64,000 nt of DNA, from the NCBI GenBank assembly GCA_000702025.1, contig JNKJ01000025.1, positions 1-64,000 on the forward strand, read 5' to 3'. Source of the stretch: Blautia schinkii DSM 10518. GTDB lineage: Bacteria > Bacillota > Clostridia > Lachnospirales > Lachnospiraceae. This document shows positions 1 to 8,145 of the stretch, piece after piece. Positions within the stretch are counted from its first letter, which is position 1. Each line of letters starts with the position of its first letter. The translations under genes and the position numbers were made by a program. The notes below the pieces were generated by a model. That model ran no database searches. It was not told the DNA's origin and saw only the letters and a program-made list of their open reading frames with translations.

Positions 1-243
1 ATGATGCTTTCCCTGGAGAGCCGGGAATCAAAGGATACCCGTTCTATGGGGGAACTCTTTTTATACTTTTCTGATGAAATGTCTGATATCACATGGATAC
101 AGGCTTTTCAAATGATGCTTCAAATGTTCCGGACACTGCTCGCTGATCAGATTGATATATCTGACGAAAAGATCGATGAGCTGGTAGATGCATTTATGGA
201 TGCAATCCCAGCACTGCTAAAATCGAAACTGCAAGCAGCGTGA
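1..243 (+). CDS. C-terminal part of a probable IS4-type transposase, cut by window edge
   Basis: The frame is open from the first base, so the gene probably begins before the window; only about 80 residues are visible. The stretch ESKDTRSMGELF, followed by an acidic SDEMSDI motif and a helical tail ending in IPALLKSKL, resembles from memory the C-terminal end of IS4-family DDE transposases of Clostridia. None of the catalytic DDE residues falls inside the window, so activity cannot be judged. No terminal inverted repeat was recognised in the 44 bp after the stop. It converges on the LacI-type gene. Family assignment is moderate; it could be another helical protein. Confidence 0.45.
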   Translation: MMLSLESRESKDTRSMGELFLYFSDEMSDITWIQAFQMMLQMFRTLLADQIDISDEKIDELVDAFMDAIPALLKSKLQAA

Positions 244-287
244 TCCACTGAACATTGACAACTGAATAACTGCCAGGTATTGAATTT

Positions 288-1361
288 TCAAGGTGCATAG
301 CTAATATCTATGTGCGAAGTTTGAGTATCAAACTTATTCACTGACTCACGTTCAAAAAAATTGCAATCTACATAATAAATGCCGTCCTCTGCATCCATCT
401 TCTCTTTTTCCAAAAGCCTGATTATCACCTCACTGGCGCGGTAGCCCATATCGTGAAGGGGCAGTCCCATGGTAGTAAGTGGCGGCTTTTCGAACTCCGC
501 CATCTCTCTGTTATCAAAACCCGCCACGGCGATATCCTTCCCAATCTGATATCCCAGCTCATACAACCTGTCATACGTCCCGCCTGCCATGAAATCATTC
601 ATGCAGAAAATCGCTGATACATTTTTCTCTATAAGTATATCGGTATTCCGGTAGCCGCTGGCACGGTCCCACTCCCCATATACTACGAGATTCGGATCAT
701 ACAGAATATTTCCGCTGAACAAAGCCCTCTGATATCCTTCCAGTCTGGATTGGGTGTGGAGACTGTCCTTCTTTCCCGCAATCACTCCTATCTTTTTATG
801 TCCCTGTGAAATCAGATACCGGACGAGCTGTTCAGCCCCTTTTGTATCATCTACCACGATAGAGGGTATTTCAGGCCTGTTTGTAAACCCATAGGCCACA
901 ACCGTAGGTACTGCCATCCTCTCAGGGATGACATTGATCAGCCGCTCATGAGCCGCCACATAGATGATTCCCTCAACCTGCATAGAGAGAAGCTTCCTGA
1001 TTCCCCTATGGACAATAGTTCCATAGCTATCGTCACGATAGTAAGTATCCTCGAACTTTTTATACAGGCGCAAATTTACCAGAAGGATCTGATAATCCTC
1101 CTTTTCACAATACTCCGTGATTCCGTCAATGATATCCGGCAGAGCAAAAACTGTCATATCCTCGGCTATGACACCGATACTTCTACTGTTCTTTGTTTTC
1201 AGGTTTTTCGCCACGGAATTGGGGGTGTAGTTCATCTCCTGAATCACCTTTAGCACCCTGGCCCTTGTCTCATCGCTGACGCCGCCCTTATCGTTAATAA
1301 TATTGGAGACTGTAGCAACAGACACCTCACAAATTTTCGCAATTTCTTTTATGGTAACCAC
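288..1361 (-). CDS. LacI-family transcriptional regulator
   Basis: A 357-residue DNA-binding repressor of the LacI/GalR type. Residues 2-50 form the lambda-repressor-like helix-turn-helix (VTIKEIAKICEVSVATVSNIIN) and the hinge region; the rest is a periplasmic-binding-protein-like sugar sensor domain. The reading frame extends 52 codons further upstream, but the start chosen is a GTG preceded by AAAAGGAGCAGAATT, which places the HTH at the N-terminus as the family requires. It is the last gene of the GH127 locus on the same strand and has its own promoter. It likely controls that locus through CG-centred boxes upstream of the GH127 gene and one near its own promoter. The inducer is inferred to be an arabinose-containing sugar, which is not shown by the sequence. 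Confidence 0.9.
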   Translation of the reverse strand: MVTIKEIAKICEVSVATVSNIINDKGGVSDETRARVLKVIQEMNYTPNSVAKNLKTKNSRSIGVIAEDMTVFALPDIIDGITEYCEKEDYQILLVNLRLYKKFEDTYYRDDSYGTIVHRGIRKLLSMQVEGIIYVAAHERLINVIPERMAVPTVVAYGFTNRPEIPSIVVDDTKGAEQLVRYLISQGHKKIGVIAGKKDSLHTQSRLEGYQRALFSGNILYDPNLVVYGEWDRASGYRNTDILIEKNVSAIFCMNDFMAGGTYDRLYELGYQIGKDIAVAGFDNREMAEFEKPPLTTMGLPLHDMGYRASEVIIRLLEKEKMDAEDGIYYVDCNFFERESVNKFDTQTSHIDISYAP

Positions 1362-1450
1362 AATTCTGCTCCTTTTGACTTTTGCATCCTGAAACAAGTT
1401 TATCATGCTTTTAATTGAGCAACAATAGAGAATTCCTACAGGAACTGCCA

Positions 1451-1490
1451 AATTACGATAAAAATATATTATGAAGCATTTTACTGTCAG
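1451..1490 (-). promoter_or_regulatory. Promoter and possible autoregulatory box of the LacI-type gene
   Basis: Read on the minus strand, CTGACA (1490-1485) and TATATT (1468-1463) are separated by 16 bp. This makes a plausible sigma-A promoter about 100 bp before the GTG start. Just downstream, TTTATCGTAATT (1462-1451) shares the ATCGT core with the boxes upstream of the GH127 gene, so autoregulation is possible. This is pattern recognition only. Confidence 0.45.
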
Positions 1491-1561
1491 CAGAACAATA
1501 CCCAGTGCAGTGAACAATCATCCAAGCCAATACGCCAGTTTCTTGTTATTCATTGTACTAA

Positions 1562-2266
1562 TCAGCAAATGTTTTCATAAGGGCTGGTAATTCTTTTAAT
1601 CACACTTGGCCCCACAATAGAGTACACGACTAACTGCTGTATGGAAAAAAACAGCATTAAAACTATGATAGAATATGGCATAAACGCAAGTATAAGTCCC
1701 CAGAAAGCCATAGTCTCCACAATCAGAAGCACACTTCGTTTCCACTCCAGAGCAATTAGGATAAGAGTATTCTTTAACAGATGCTTAACCGGAAGCTCCA
1801 GCATGGAGGATACCACAAAATAATAAGAACCAACAAGAACCGCAATCAGCATCACACCTGTTCCGATTCCAAAAATAATATCCTTAAGTCCGCTTCCCGA
1901 AAAATTCCCCGCAAGGCTCATAAGATAATAAGCATAAAACCCTAAACCGAAAACAAGAATTCCCGGTACCATATGTTTCCGGATTCCGCCCTTAAATTCC
2001 TTCATAAAGTCGGAAAGATTATATCCATAGCCCTCCCGGAACATTTTTCCAAGGTAGTAATTCAGCGCAGAAAGCGCAGCAGGAATGGTAACCACTGGAA
2101 CACAGCACAACAGGAACAGCAAGTTTACCGCTGCCAGCCTGCCTGTGAAATTCCATACCAGATACCCAATCCTGTGGACGCCGCCTCTGGGCGGCTCCTT
2201 TTCATAATCGTTATTCCCCTGATACCAGTCATTAAAACGCTGTGTGATATTCATAAGCATTCCCAT
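1562..2266 (-). CDS. YesL-family (DUF624) membrane protein
   Basis: A 234-residue integral membrane protein with about five hydrophobic segments. The first lies near residues 40-65, and another pair near residues 165-215. The opening region, with VHRIGYLVWNFTGRLAAVNLLFL, is typical of the YesL/DUF624 family, which is found beside carbohydrate ABC importers in Firmicutes. Its biochemical role is not established; a helper role in sugar uptake is inferred from synteny. It follows the MalG-type permease by 82 bp on the same strand. Three ATG codons are close together (MGMLMNI) after AAGAGGA, so the true start may be the second or third. Confidence 0.85.
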   Translation of the reverse strand: MGMLMNITQRFNDWYQGNNDYEKEPPRGGVHRIGYLVWNFTGRLAAVNLLFLLCCVPVVTIPAALSALNYYLGKMFREGYGYNLSDFMKEFKGGIRKHMVPGILVFGLGFYAYYLMSLAGNFSGSGLKDIIFGIGTGVMLIAVLVGSYYFVVSSMLELPVKHLLKNTLILIALEWKRSVLLIVETMAFWGLILAFMPYSIIVLMLFFSIQQLVVYSIVGPSVIKRITSPYENIC

Positions 2267-2348
2267 TCCTCTTAGCTGTTGTTAATTTGTAATTGTGCAG
2301 CAACGTCACAGTTACCGCTTCACGAGATACTGCCGCCAGACATTTAAG

Positions 2349-3191
2349 TTAATTTTTCATTCCCGTCAGAACAATACCTTCCACAAAGCTCTTCTGCCCA
2401 AGTATATAAATCACAATACCCGGAAGAATCGTCATAAACGTCGCTGCCAGCGCCACGGGCCAATTCGTGCCAAAGGAACCCGTAAAATTAGTCAATGCAA
2501 TGGCAAACGTGAACTTATCCATGCTGTTGATGTAAATAATCTGCTGAAGCAGGTCATTCCATATCTGGATAAACAGCATCATAGCAACCACGACCACCGC
2601 CGGCTTGATAGACGGCACCAGAATCGTCCAAAGGATTCTCATTCTGCCGGCCCCGTCAATAGAAGCCGCCTCGTCCATCTCCATAGGAATCGTCATCAAA
2701 AACTGCCGTATCAGAAAAATATTAAAGAATCCGCCGCCTGTAAGAAACGGTAAAATCAACGGCCAGTATGTATCTCCAAGCCCAAGTCCCTTTGTCCAGA
2801 ATACATAAAGCGGAATCAAAGTAACCATGCCGGGAAGAAGAATCGTGCTGACACAGATATTAAAGAACAGCTTCTTGCCCCGGAAGCGCAGCCTGGCAAA
2901 TGCATATCCGCAAAAAATCGCAGTCACGGTACCGAAGGTTACCGCCGGTATGATGATCGTAAAGGTATTTTTAAAATACAGCCAGTAATCAAAGGTTTCC
3001 AATGCTTTGGAATAGTTAGACCACAGCCACTCATGAGGGATAAAGGACGGGGGATATTCATTTAACGCGCCAATGCTCATCAGTGAGGAACGGAAGATCC
3101 ACCAGATAGGAAGAAGCACCAGCAAGGCAAATATCAATACGATCAGCGTGAACAGCCAATTCAACATATTTTCTTTCTTTTTGCTCAGCAT
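2349..3191 (-). CDS. Carbohydrate ABC transporter permease, MalG type (GH127 locus)
   Basis: A 280-residue inner permease subunit of a sugar importer. It has six predicted membrane segments and the conserved cytoplasmic coupling loop EAASIDGAGRMRILWTILVPSIKP near residues 173-198, which docks on the ATPase. The C-terminus FVEGIVLTGMKN is the usual ending of the MalG/LplC class. It starts 2 bp after the MalF-type gene, so translation is probably coupled. No ATPase gene is present in the locus; a shared MsiK/MsmX-type ATPase elsewhere in the genome is the usual solution in this family. The substrate is inferred from the GH127 neighbour. Confidence 0.95.
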   Translation of the reverse strand: MLSKKKENMLNWLFTLIVLIFALLVLLPIWWIFRSSLMSIGALNEYPPSFIPHEWLWSNYSKALETFDYWLYFKNTFTIIIPAVTFGTVTAIFCGYAFARLRFRGKKLFFNICVSTILLPGMVTLIPLYVFWTKGLGLGDTYWPLILPFLTGGGFFNIFLIRQFLMTIPMEMDEAASIDGAGRMRILWTILVPSIKPAVVVVAMMLFIQIWNDLLQQIIYINSMDKFTFAIALTNFTGSFGTNWPVALAATFMTILPGIVIYILGQKSFVEGIVLTGMKN

Positions 3192-3193
3192 CT

Positions 3194-4108
3194 TTATTCC
3201 CCCTCTCCGAAAATCTGTGATTTCTGTGTCTTAAACAGGATAAATGTAAAAATACCCACCAGCACGAAAAATACTACGGAATATGCAGCAGCATAACCCA
3301 GCTTATTCTTTTTGAAGCCATACAGGTAGATTACATAGGACATAAACATTGACTTCTTGCTGGGACCGCCGTTGGTAAGCGCCAGCGCCGGGTTTATAAC
3401 CTGCAGATGCGTGATCAGAGCTGTCAGCACATTATAGAAAATAACAGGGGAAATACTCGGAACTGTCACATGCCAAAAACGCTGCCATGCATTTGCGCCG
3501 TCAATCTTAGCTGCCTCCGTGTAAACACGGGGAACATTCTGAAGTCCCGCCAGAAAAATGACAATCAGGTTTCCGCTTGTCCATACCGCAATCATGACAA
3601 GGCTGGGTATGACCTGACTGGCACTGTCCAGAAATCTCTGGGGAGGAAGGCCCAGCATCCTCATTATAAAATTGAAAAGGCCGAAGTTCGACTCATACAG
3701 CCACTGCCATCCCTTAAACACACCAATCGCCGGGAGCAGATAGGGAATGAAAAATATAGAGCGGAACAAAGTTCGTCCTTTAATATTCATATTCAATAAC
3801 AATGCAATAAACAGTGAATATAAAACTGCCCCTACCACTGCAAGAAACGCGTAAAAGATAGTAGCCTTTACGGAATCTGCCAGGTATATATCCCTGGTAA
3901 AAATACGTATAAAATTTGAAAGTCCGGTAAATTCCGGCGTAGTCAGCCCATTCCATTCAAAAAGACTTAACACAAACACTGCCAAAGTAGGCAGATAGCT
4001 GATACATGTAACACCTATAAATGCAGGAATAAGACACAAATATGCTGTCCTTTCCTCTTTTTTGCCGGCTCTGGATTTAATAACTGTTTTCGTCTTTGAT
4101 TTTCTCAT
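3194..4108 (-). CDS. Sugar ABC transporter permease, MalF/UgpA type (GH127 locus)
   Basis: A 304-residue permease with a short charged cytoplasmic N-terminus (MRKSKTKTVIKSRAGKKEER), six membrane segments and the EAA coupling loop TEAAKIDGANAWQRFWHVTVP near residues 197-217. It pairs with the MalG-type subunit that follows 2 bp later. The RBS is AAAGGGGTG. It is separated from the binding-protein gene by a GC-rich hairpin at 4134-4163, an arrangement that typically yields more binding protein than permease. Confidence 0.95.
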   Translation of the reverse strand: MRKSKTKTVIKSRAGKKEERTAYLCLIPAFIGVTCISYLPTLAVFVLSLFEWNGLTTPEFTGLSNFIRIFTRDIYLADSVKATIFYAFLAVVGAVLYSLFIALLLNMNIKGRTLFRSIFFIPYLLPAIGVFKGWQWLYESNFGLFNFIMRMLGLPPQRFLDSASQVIPSLVMIAVWTSGNLIVIFLAGLQNVPRVYTEAAKIDGANAWQRFWHVTVPSISPVIFYNVLTALITHLQVINPALALTNGGPSKKSMFMSYVIYLYGFKKNKLGYAAAYSVVFFVLVGIFTFILFKTQKSQIFGEGE

Positions 4109-4133
4109 AATAACAGCACCCCTTTAATTATGA

Positions 4134-4163
4134 GGGTGACGCGCATAAACGTGCGCGTCACCC
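4134..4163 (-). promoter_or_regulatory. Intercistronic stem-loop between binding protein and permease
   Basis: GGGTGACGCGC (4134-4144) pairs perfectly with GCGCGTCACCC (4153-4163) around an 8-nt loop. No U-run follows on the minus strand, so it looks like an mRNA-stabilising or processing hairpin rather than a full terminator. Confidence 0.75.
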
Positions 4164-4176
4164 AATGACTTGCCTG

Positions 4177-5532
4177 TTACATATTGTTTTCTTCAAAAAT
4201 CTCATTCAGCTCATCAAAATTTTCTTCGATGGCTTCCTGCATGGTCTGATCGCCGGCCCATACGCCTGAGTATACTGATTCAAGGGTTGCATTAAACTCC
4301 TCTGTTCCATTTACATAATACCATGCGGTAGAGATTGCGTTATCCTTTGCATAATCAACAACTGCGCTCTTGTACATATCTTTGTCCGGATAATTCGGAT
4401 TGCTGATCCATTTGTCTGTCTTTTCAGCATCTGTATACCAGGAATCAAGGATTGGCATCCATGTACCAGCCTCGATCAATGCCCAGGAATTCTCTTCTTT
4501 ATAGTACCATTTCAGCCATTCCATTGCTTCCTCGGGATGTTCCGTTGTTGAGAATACAACATTCGGTCCGCCTGTACAAATGGTAACCTTTTCTTTCATA
4601 TAAGGAAGTACGCCTACGCCATATTCAAAGTCAGCATTCGGTCCAAGGAAGGTTCCCACATTCCATGCACCGTCTGTAGCCATAACAACCTTCTTGCTGC
4701 CAAGGGAAGACTCCAGAGCATTTGCCGCACTGCTCACCGGAGGTGCGCAGTGATATACGTTTGACAGATCAGCGATTTTCTGAAGTGCATCTACAGTAGC
4801 CTCTGAATTAATGGTACATTCGCTTCCATCCGCGCTGAAATATCCACCGCCGTTTGACAAAGCCCAAACCTCAAGCTGCCACGGAAGTGCATTGATCGTA
4901 CAGCCGTAAACATCAACATTATTGGCATCAAATTCCGGATCCAGGGCGTTCTTTCCGTTCACATCCAGGGTGAGCTTCTGAGCCGTCTCCACGAAAGTAT
5001 CCCAATCCCAGGCTGCATCTGCACTTGCAGGCGGAGTTACCTCAGCGGGGTCGATTCCCTGTTTTTCACAAACCTCTTTCAGAAGATCGTTGTTATACCA
5101 AAGATTCAGCACTTCATTTGCTGCGGAATAAGCCACCGGAGTGTCCTCAAAACGGAAAGTCAGATAATCCATAGGTTTCGCTTCATTTTCTCCATACATA
5201 TCACTGATATCTGCCAACAGTCCGTTCTCTGCGAACTTCAGCACACCTGCTTCGCTCATGATTCCGGTATCCGGAAGCTCGCCGGCTGTAGCCATGGCAT
5301 TCAGCTTTGTAACATAGGTGTCATGGTCGATCTTAACCACCTCAACCTCGATTTTGTCCTGCTCGCTGTTGAATTTGTCAGCCACTGCCTGCGTGGCTGC
5401 CGTCTCTACTTCATTTCCCCACTGGGCATAAGTGATCTTCACTTTTTCGCCTTCTTCTGCATATACCGGAGCCGCTGCACCGCATACCATTGCCCCTGCT
5501 AACACCAAGCTTAAAACTTTCTGTTTCTTCAT
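4177..5532 (-). CDS. Extracellular sugar-binding protein (GH127 locus)
   Basis: A 451-residue solute-binding protein of the ABC-importer type (SBP_bac_1 fold). It opens with a signal peptide, MKKQKVLSLVLAGAMVCGAA, with a likely signal peptidase I site after PVYA. Mature features include the early KITYAQWGNEVE strand and DAAWDWDTFVETAQKLT, both common in family-1 binding proteins. The only Cys in the signal region is preceded by AMV, which is not a lipobox, so membrane anchoring by lipidation is not supported. It delivers sugar to the two permeases downstream. It follows the GH127 gene, suggesting an arabinofuranoside ligand. Confidence 0.93.
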   Translation of the reverse strand: MKKQKVLSLVLAGAMVCGAAAPVYAEEGEKVKITYAQWGNEVETAATQAVADKFNSEQDKIEVEVVKIDHDTYVTKLNAMATAGELPDTGIMSEAGVLKFAENGLLADISDMYGENEAKPMDYLTFRFEDTPVAYSAANEVLNLWYNNDLLKEVCEKQGIDPAEVTPPASADAAWDWDTFVETAQKLTLDVNGKNALDPEFDANNVDVYGCTINALPWQLEVWALSNGGGYFSADGSECTINSEATVDALQKIADLSNVYHCAPPVSSAANALESSLGSKKVVMATDGAWNVGTFLGPNADFEYGVGVLPYMKEKVTICTGGPNVVFSTTEHPEEAMEWLKWYYKEENSWALIEAGTWMPILDSWYTDAEKTDKWISNPNYPDKDMYKSAVVDYAKDNAISTAWYYVNGTEEFNATLESVYSGVWAGDQTMQEAIEENFDELNEIFEENNM

Positions 5533-5560
5533 AATCCTTCTCCTTTACTTTTTTTATTAT

Positions 5561-5581
5561 AACGGCTGATTAAAGGCCGTT
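5561..5581 (-). promoter_or_regulatory. Small hairpin between GH127 gene and binding-protein gene
   Basis: AACGGC (5561-5566) and GCCGTT (5576-5581) form a short stem with a 9-nt loop, 30-50 bp before the binding-protein start. It is too short to call a terminator, and its role is uncertain. Confidence 0.35.
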
Positions 5582-5661
5582 GTATACAGTTATAGGAAAC
5601 TTCATGAATTTCTTCTTTATGACGTTTCCTGCGCCGATTTTTGCTGCGTGTAAACGCCGAA

Positions 5662-7599
5662 TCAACGCTTTACTTTCTGCCATACCAGCATCTCGCCCTC
5701 ACCGCGGTTATTCCACATACAGTAAGGAACTGCTTTTAACGTTACCGCTTCCTTTTCTGTTTGAAAGGGACTGTACAGAGAGTTGTCAGAATGTTTATTC
5801 CTTATCCTGACGCCGGAATAATTCATGGACGGGACACCGCCTACCAGCGCTTCTACCGGACTTCCTTCCATAACCTCCGTATTTTCCTCAACATATATCT
5901 GGGAAAGCAGGTTTCCGTTGTCAATTTCCTCCAGGCAATACACAAGAGGTCCTTTCACCAGAGCCGTCTTACCGGCATCCGCCCTCACCCGGTCATCCGC
6001 CGCCATCCAAACAGGCTTAACGCCAAAATCTAATTCTATCATGTTGGTTCCCTGGGTAAGCTCCACGGTCAGATATCCTGCAGCAACCTGCTGCCTCATT
6101 GGCTCATTATCTTTCTTGCATTTCCAGTCCTTTGCATACTCGGGTATGCGGATTTTGAGCTTTCCTTTGCCGGATGTCTCTGCTTTAATGGTGACACAGC
6201 CGCTTTGCAAAAGCTCAGATTCTATTTCTAACCTTATGTCACTGCCGGACACAGAGGTTGACGCCTTCGAGGATATAAACTGATGAATATAAACAGCCTC
6301 CTCATCCTCGGCATATATGTATTGTCCCAGAGAAGCAAGGGTCCTCGCCGCGTTTGGCGGACAGCAGGCCGTACTGAACCATTGCTGGCGCACCGGCTTC
6401 ACATGCTGCATATACGTATGAGGGGTACAAAATTCCGGGACCACTTCCAGGGGATTCACATAGAAGTACCTGTCCCCTTCTATATTGACGGCTGCCAGCA
6501 CCGTATTATATAAAGCCCTCTCAACCACATCATAATACCGTCCGTCTCCTGCTGCCGATGCCATCCTCTGACCGAACATCATCAAACCAATGGATGCGCA
6601 GGTTTCCGAATAATTGGTACTGTTAGGCAGGTCATAGTCTGTGGTAAACCTCTCACGGAAGCCGCTTGAGCCGATACCGCCTGTGATATACATCCTGGCG
6701 CTTGTCACGTTATCCCAAATACTTCTGCAGGCATTAAGAAGCGCTTCATCCTCATATTCCTCAGATAAATCCGCCATGGCGGCGCACATATACATCAAAC
6801 GCACTGCATGGCCCTCTGCCGTTTTCTGATTCACGGGCTGTGTGTGAGCCTGGGAGTATTCCAGGTCGTAATCCGTAAATTCATGGAAAAACTGGTATCC
6901 TCCCCGCTTGTCTATCTCTTCCTGAAGATAATTGGGTTTTGTCCCTCTTTCCTGTATAAAATACCGTGCCGTCTCCAGATACCTCTGTTCTCCTGTTACC
7001 CGGTATAATTTGACCAGTGCCAGTTCTATTTCCTGGTGGCCCGGATATCCGGGAATCTGTCCCTCGTTTTTTCCAAATACGCGGCAGATTAAATCTGCAT
7101 TCTTTCTGGCGATATTCAGCAGCCGGTCCTTCCCGGTCGCCTCATAATAGGCGACTGCCGCCTCAATCATATGGCCTGATGTATAAAGCTCATGGCCCTC
7201 TACCAGATTTGTCCATTTCTCCTGAGGGGCGTTCACGGTAAAATAGGTGTTTAAGTAGCCGTCCTCTTCCTGGGCTCTCCCTATCAGGTCAATGACTTCA
7301 TCCGCCAAACCCTCATATTCCTTCCCCTGCCGTCCGGCCAGACAGTAAGCAACGGATTCCAGCCACTTATATAAATCCGTATCCTGGAAAACCACACCCC
7401 TTCGCTCTCCCTTTTCCTCGCCTGCTGCAATGCGGAAATTATGTATGCAGTAGGTAGGCTCCGCGCCCTCGAGCTGATCATTCAGTATCTTCCATTGATG
7501 CGGTATGATCTTCTCTGCCACTCTCCTCACGTATTCACCAAACAGCCTGTCGGTTATCTGGATATTTTTCAATTGTAACTGTTTCAGTTTCCTTCCCAT
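5662..7599 (-). CDS. GH127 beta-L-arabinofuranosidase (HypBA1-like)
   Basis: A 645-residue cytoplasmic glycosidase; no signal peptide is visible. HypBA1 of Bifidobacterium longum, the family model, is of similar length and uses a Zn-bound Cys nucleophile. The matching residues are all visible: E332 and C334 in NYSETCAS (zinc ligands) and C412-C413 in STACCPPN (nucleophile and zinc ligand). The N-terminal helical barrel covers about residues 1-430, followed by beta-sandwich domains. Expected reaction: release of beta-linked L-arabinofuranose from short arabino-oligosaccharides such as those of plant hydroxyproline-rich glycoproteins. It is first in the minus-strand locus with a matching importer and LacI regulator. 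The RBS is AGGAGGATATTT. Substrate detail is inferred from the family. Confidence 0.93.
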   Translation of the reverse strand: MGRKLKQLQLKNIQITDRLFGEYVRRVAEKIIPHQWKILNDQLEGAEPTYCIHNFRIAAGEEKGERRGVVFQDTDLYKWLESVAYCLAGRQGKEYEGLADEVIDLIGRAQEEDGYLNTYFTVNAPQEKWTNLVEGHELYTSGHMIEAAVAYYEATGKDRLLNIARKNADLICRVFGKNEGQIPGYPGHQEIELALVKLYRVTGEQRYLETARYFIQERGTKPNYLQEEIDKRGGYQFFHEFTDYDLEYSQAHTQPVNQKTAEGHAVRLMYMCAAMADLSEEYEDEALLNACRSIWDNVTSARMYITGGIGSSGFRERFTTDYDLPNSTNYSETCASIGLMMFGQRMASAAGDGRYYDVVERALYNTVLAAVNIEGDRYFYVNPLEVVPEFCTPHTYMQHVKPVRQQWFSTACCPPNAARTLASLGQYIYAEDEEAVYIHQFISSKASTSVSGSDIRLEIESELLQSGCVTIKAETSGKGKLKIRIPEYAKDWKCKKDNEPMRQQVAAGYLTVELTQGTNMIELDFGVKPVWMAADDRVRADAGKTALVKGPLVYCLEEIDNGNLLSQIYVEENTEVMEGSPVEALVGGVPSMNYSGVRIRNKHSDNSLYSPFQTEKEAVTLKAVPYCMWNNRGEGEMLVWQKVKR

Positions 7600-7659
7600 A
7601 AATATCCTCCAAGAACACTTTTTTTGTAAATGGAAACATATGCTGCTTCGTCTTTTATA

Positions 7660-7880
7660 TTAATCGTTTAACTCCTTGTGTATAAAAGAAGTTGCAGTAT
7701 TATTACTCCTTTCAATAGTTTTTCTGCAACATATACTTAATCGTTTTATCTGTTTATGGGTTTATACTAACACAGACTAGAGTTGTTGTAAATAGTTTTT
7801 ATCGTTTTCGTTATTTTTAATGATAATTACGGCTTATTATTGTGCATATTTTATATTAATTTTGTTAATTAAACGTTTTA
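7660..7880 (-). promoter_or_regulatory. Operator-like box array upstream of the GH127 operon
   Basis: Four related boxes with a central CG occur upstream of the GH127 start: TTAATCGTTTAA (7660-7671), TTAATCGTTTTA (7737-7748), TTTATCGTTTTC (7798-7809) and TTAAACGTTTTA (7869-7880). A near-palindrome with central CpG is typical of LacI-family operators. A GTTGCAG/CTGCAAC inverted repeat (7691-7697 and 7724-7730) lies between the first two. On the minus strand a TATAAA-like -10 lies directly after the first box. Repression by the LacI-type protein of this locus is inferred. Confidence 0.5.
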
Positions 7881-7959
7881 TTCAATTTTACTTATTTTAT
7901 ATGATTGATTTATGTATATGTCTTGTATATCAGTTTAGTATATGTGCTTTGTATATCTG

Positions 7960-8024
7960 TTTTATATACTGTTTTTATATACTGCTTCTATATACCGCTT
8001 TTATATACTGCTTTTATATACTGC
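7960..8024. repeat. Five tandem 13-bp repeats (TTTTATATACTGC)
   Basis: Five back-to-back units of 13 bp, two of them differing by one or two bases (TTTTATATACTGT and TTCTATATACCGC), lie in the gene-free stretch 7600-8145. Partial degenerate copies precede the array from about 7920. The array is AT-rich and lies between the GH127 promoter region and the terminator of the MATE gene. Function is unknown. Confidence 0.9.
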
Positions 8025-8062
8025 TTTCTCATATCACGTGAGTATCAGCTCTAAACGGCAAA

Positions 8063-8124
8063 AACGGCTGCAATATAGGAATGCCAGCCTCTAAAGCTTA
8101 TAACATTTCCTATACGCAGCCGTT
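8063..8124 (-). terminator. Terminator-like stem-loop after the MATE gene
   Basis: AACGGCTGC...TATAGGAATG (8063 onwards) pairs with CATTTCCTATA...GCAGCCGTT (ending 8124), giving a long imperfect stem. On the minus strand the right arm is followed by a run of T (CCGTTTTTG). It lies 20-80 bp beyond the MATE stop codon. Confidence 0.7.
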
Positions 8125-8145
8125 CAATTGATCTCGCAGACCTCT

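Noticed and set aside
1..290. Complete insertion sequence at the left edge
   Set aside because: Only the C-terminal part of a possible transposase is present and no terminal inverted repeat could be identified.
1362..1517. 52-codon N-terminal extension of the LacI-type protein
   Set aside because: It contains the gene's probable promoter and would bury the HTH; a GTG with a strong RBS lies at 1361.
7960..8024. Possible CRISPR array
   Set aside because: The units are contiguous 13-mers with no spacers and there are no cas genes in the window.
7820..8041. Plus-strand 73-codon frame rich in Tyr/Phe/Cys/Ile
   Set aside because: It is produced by the 13-bp tandem repeats and AT-rich sequence; no RBS and extreme composition.
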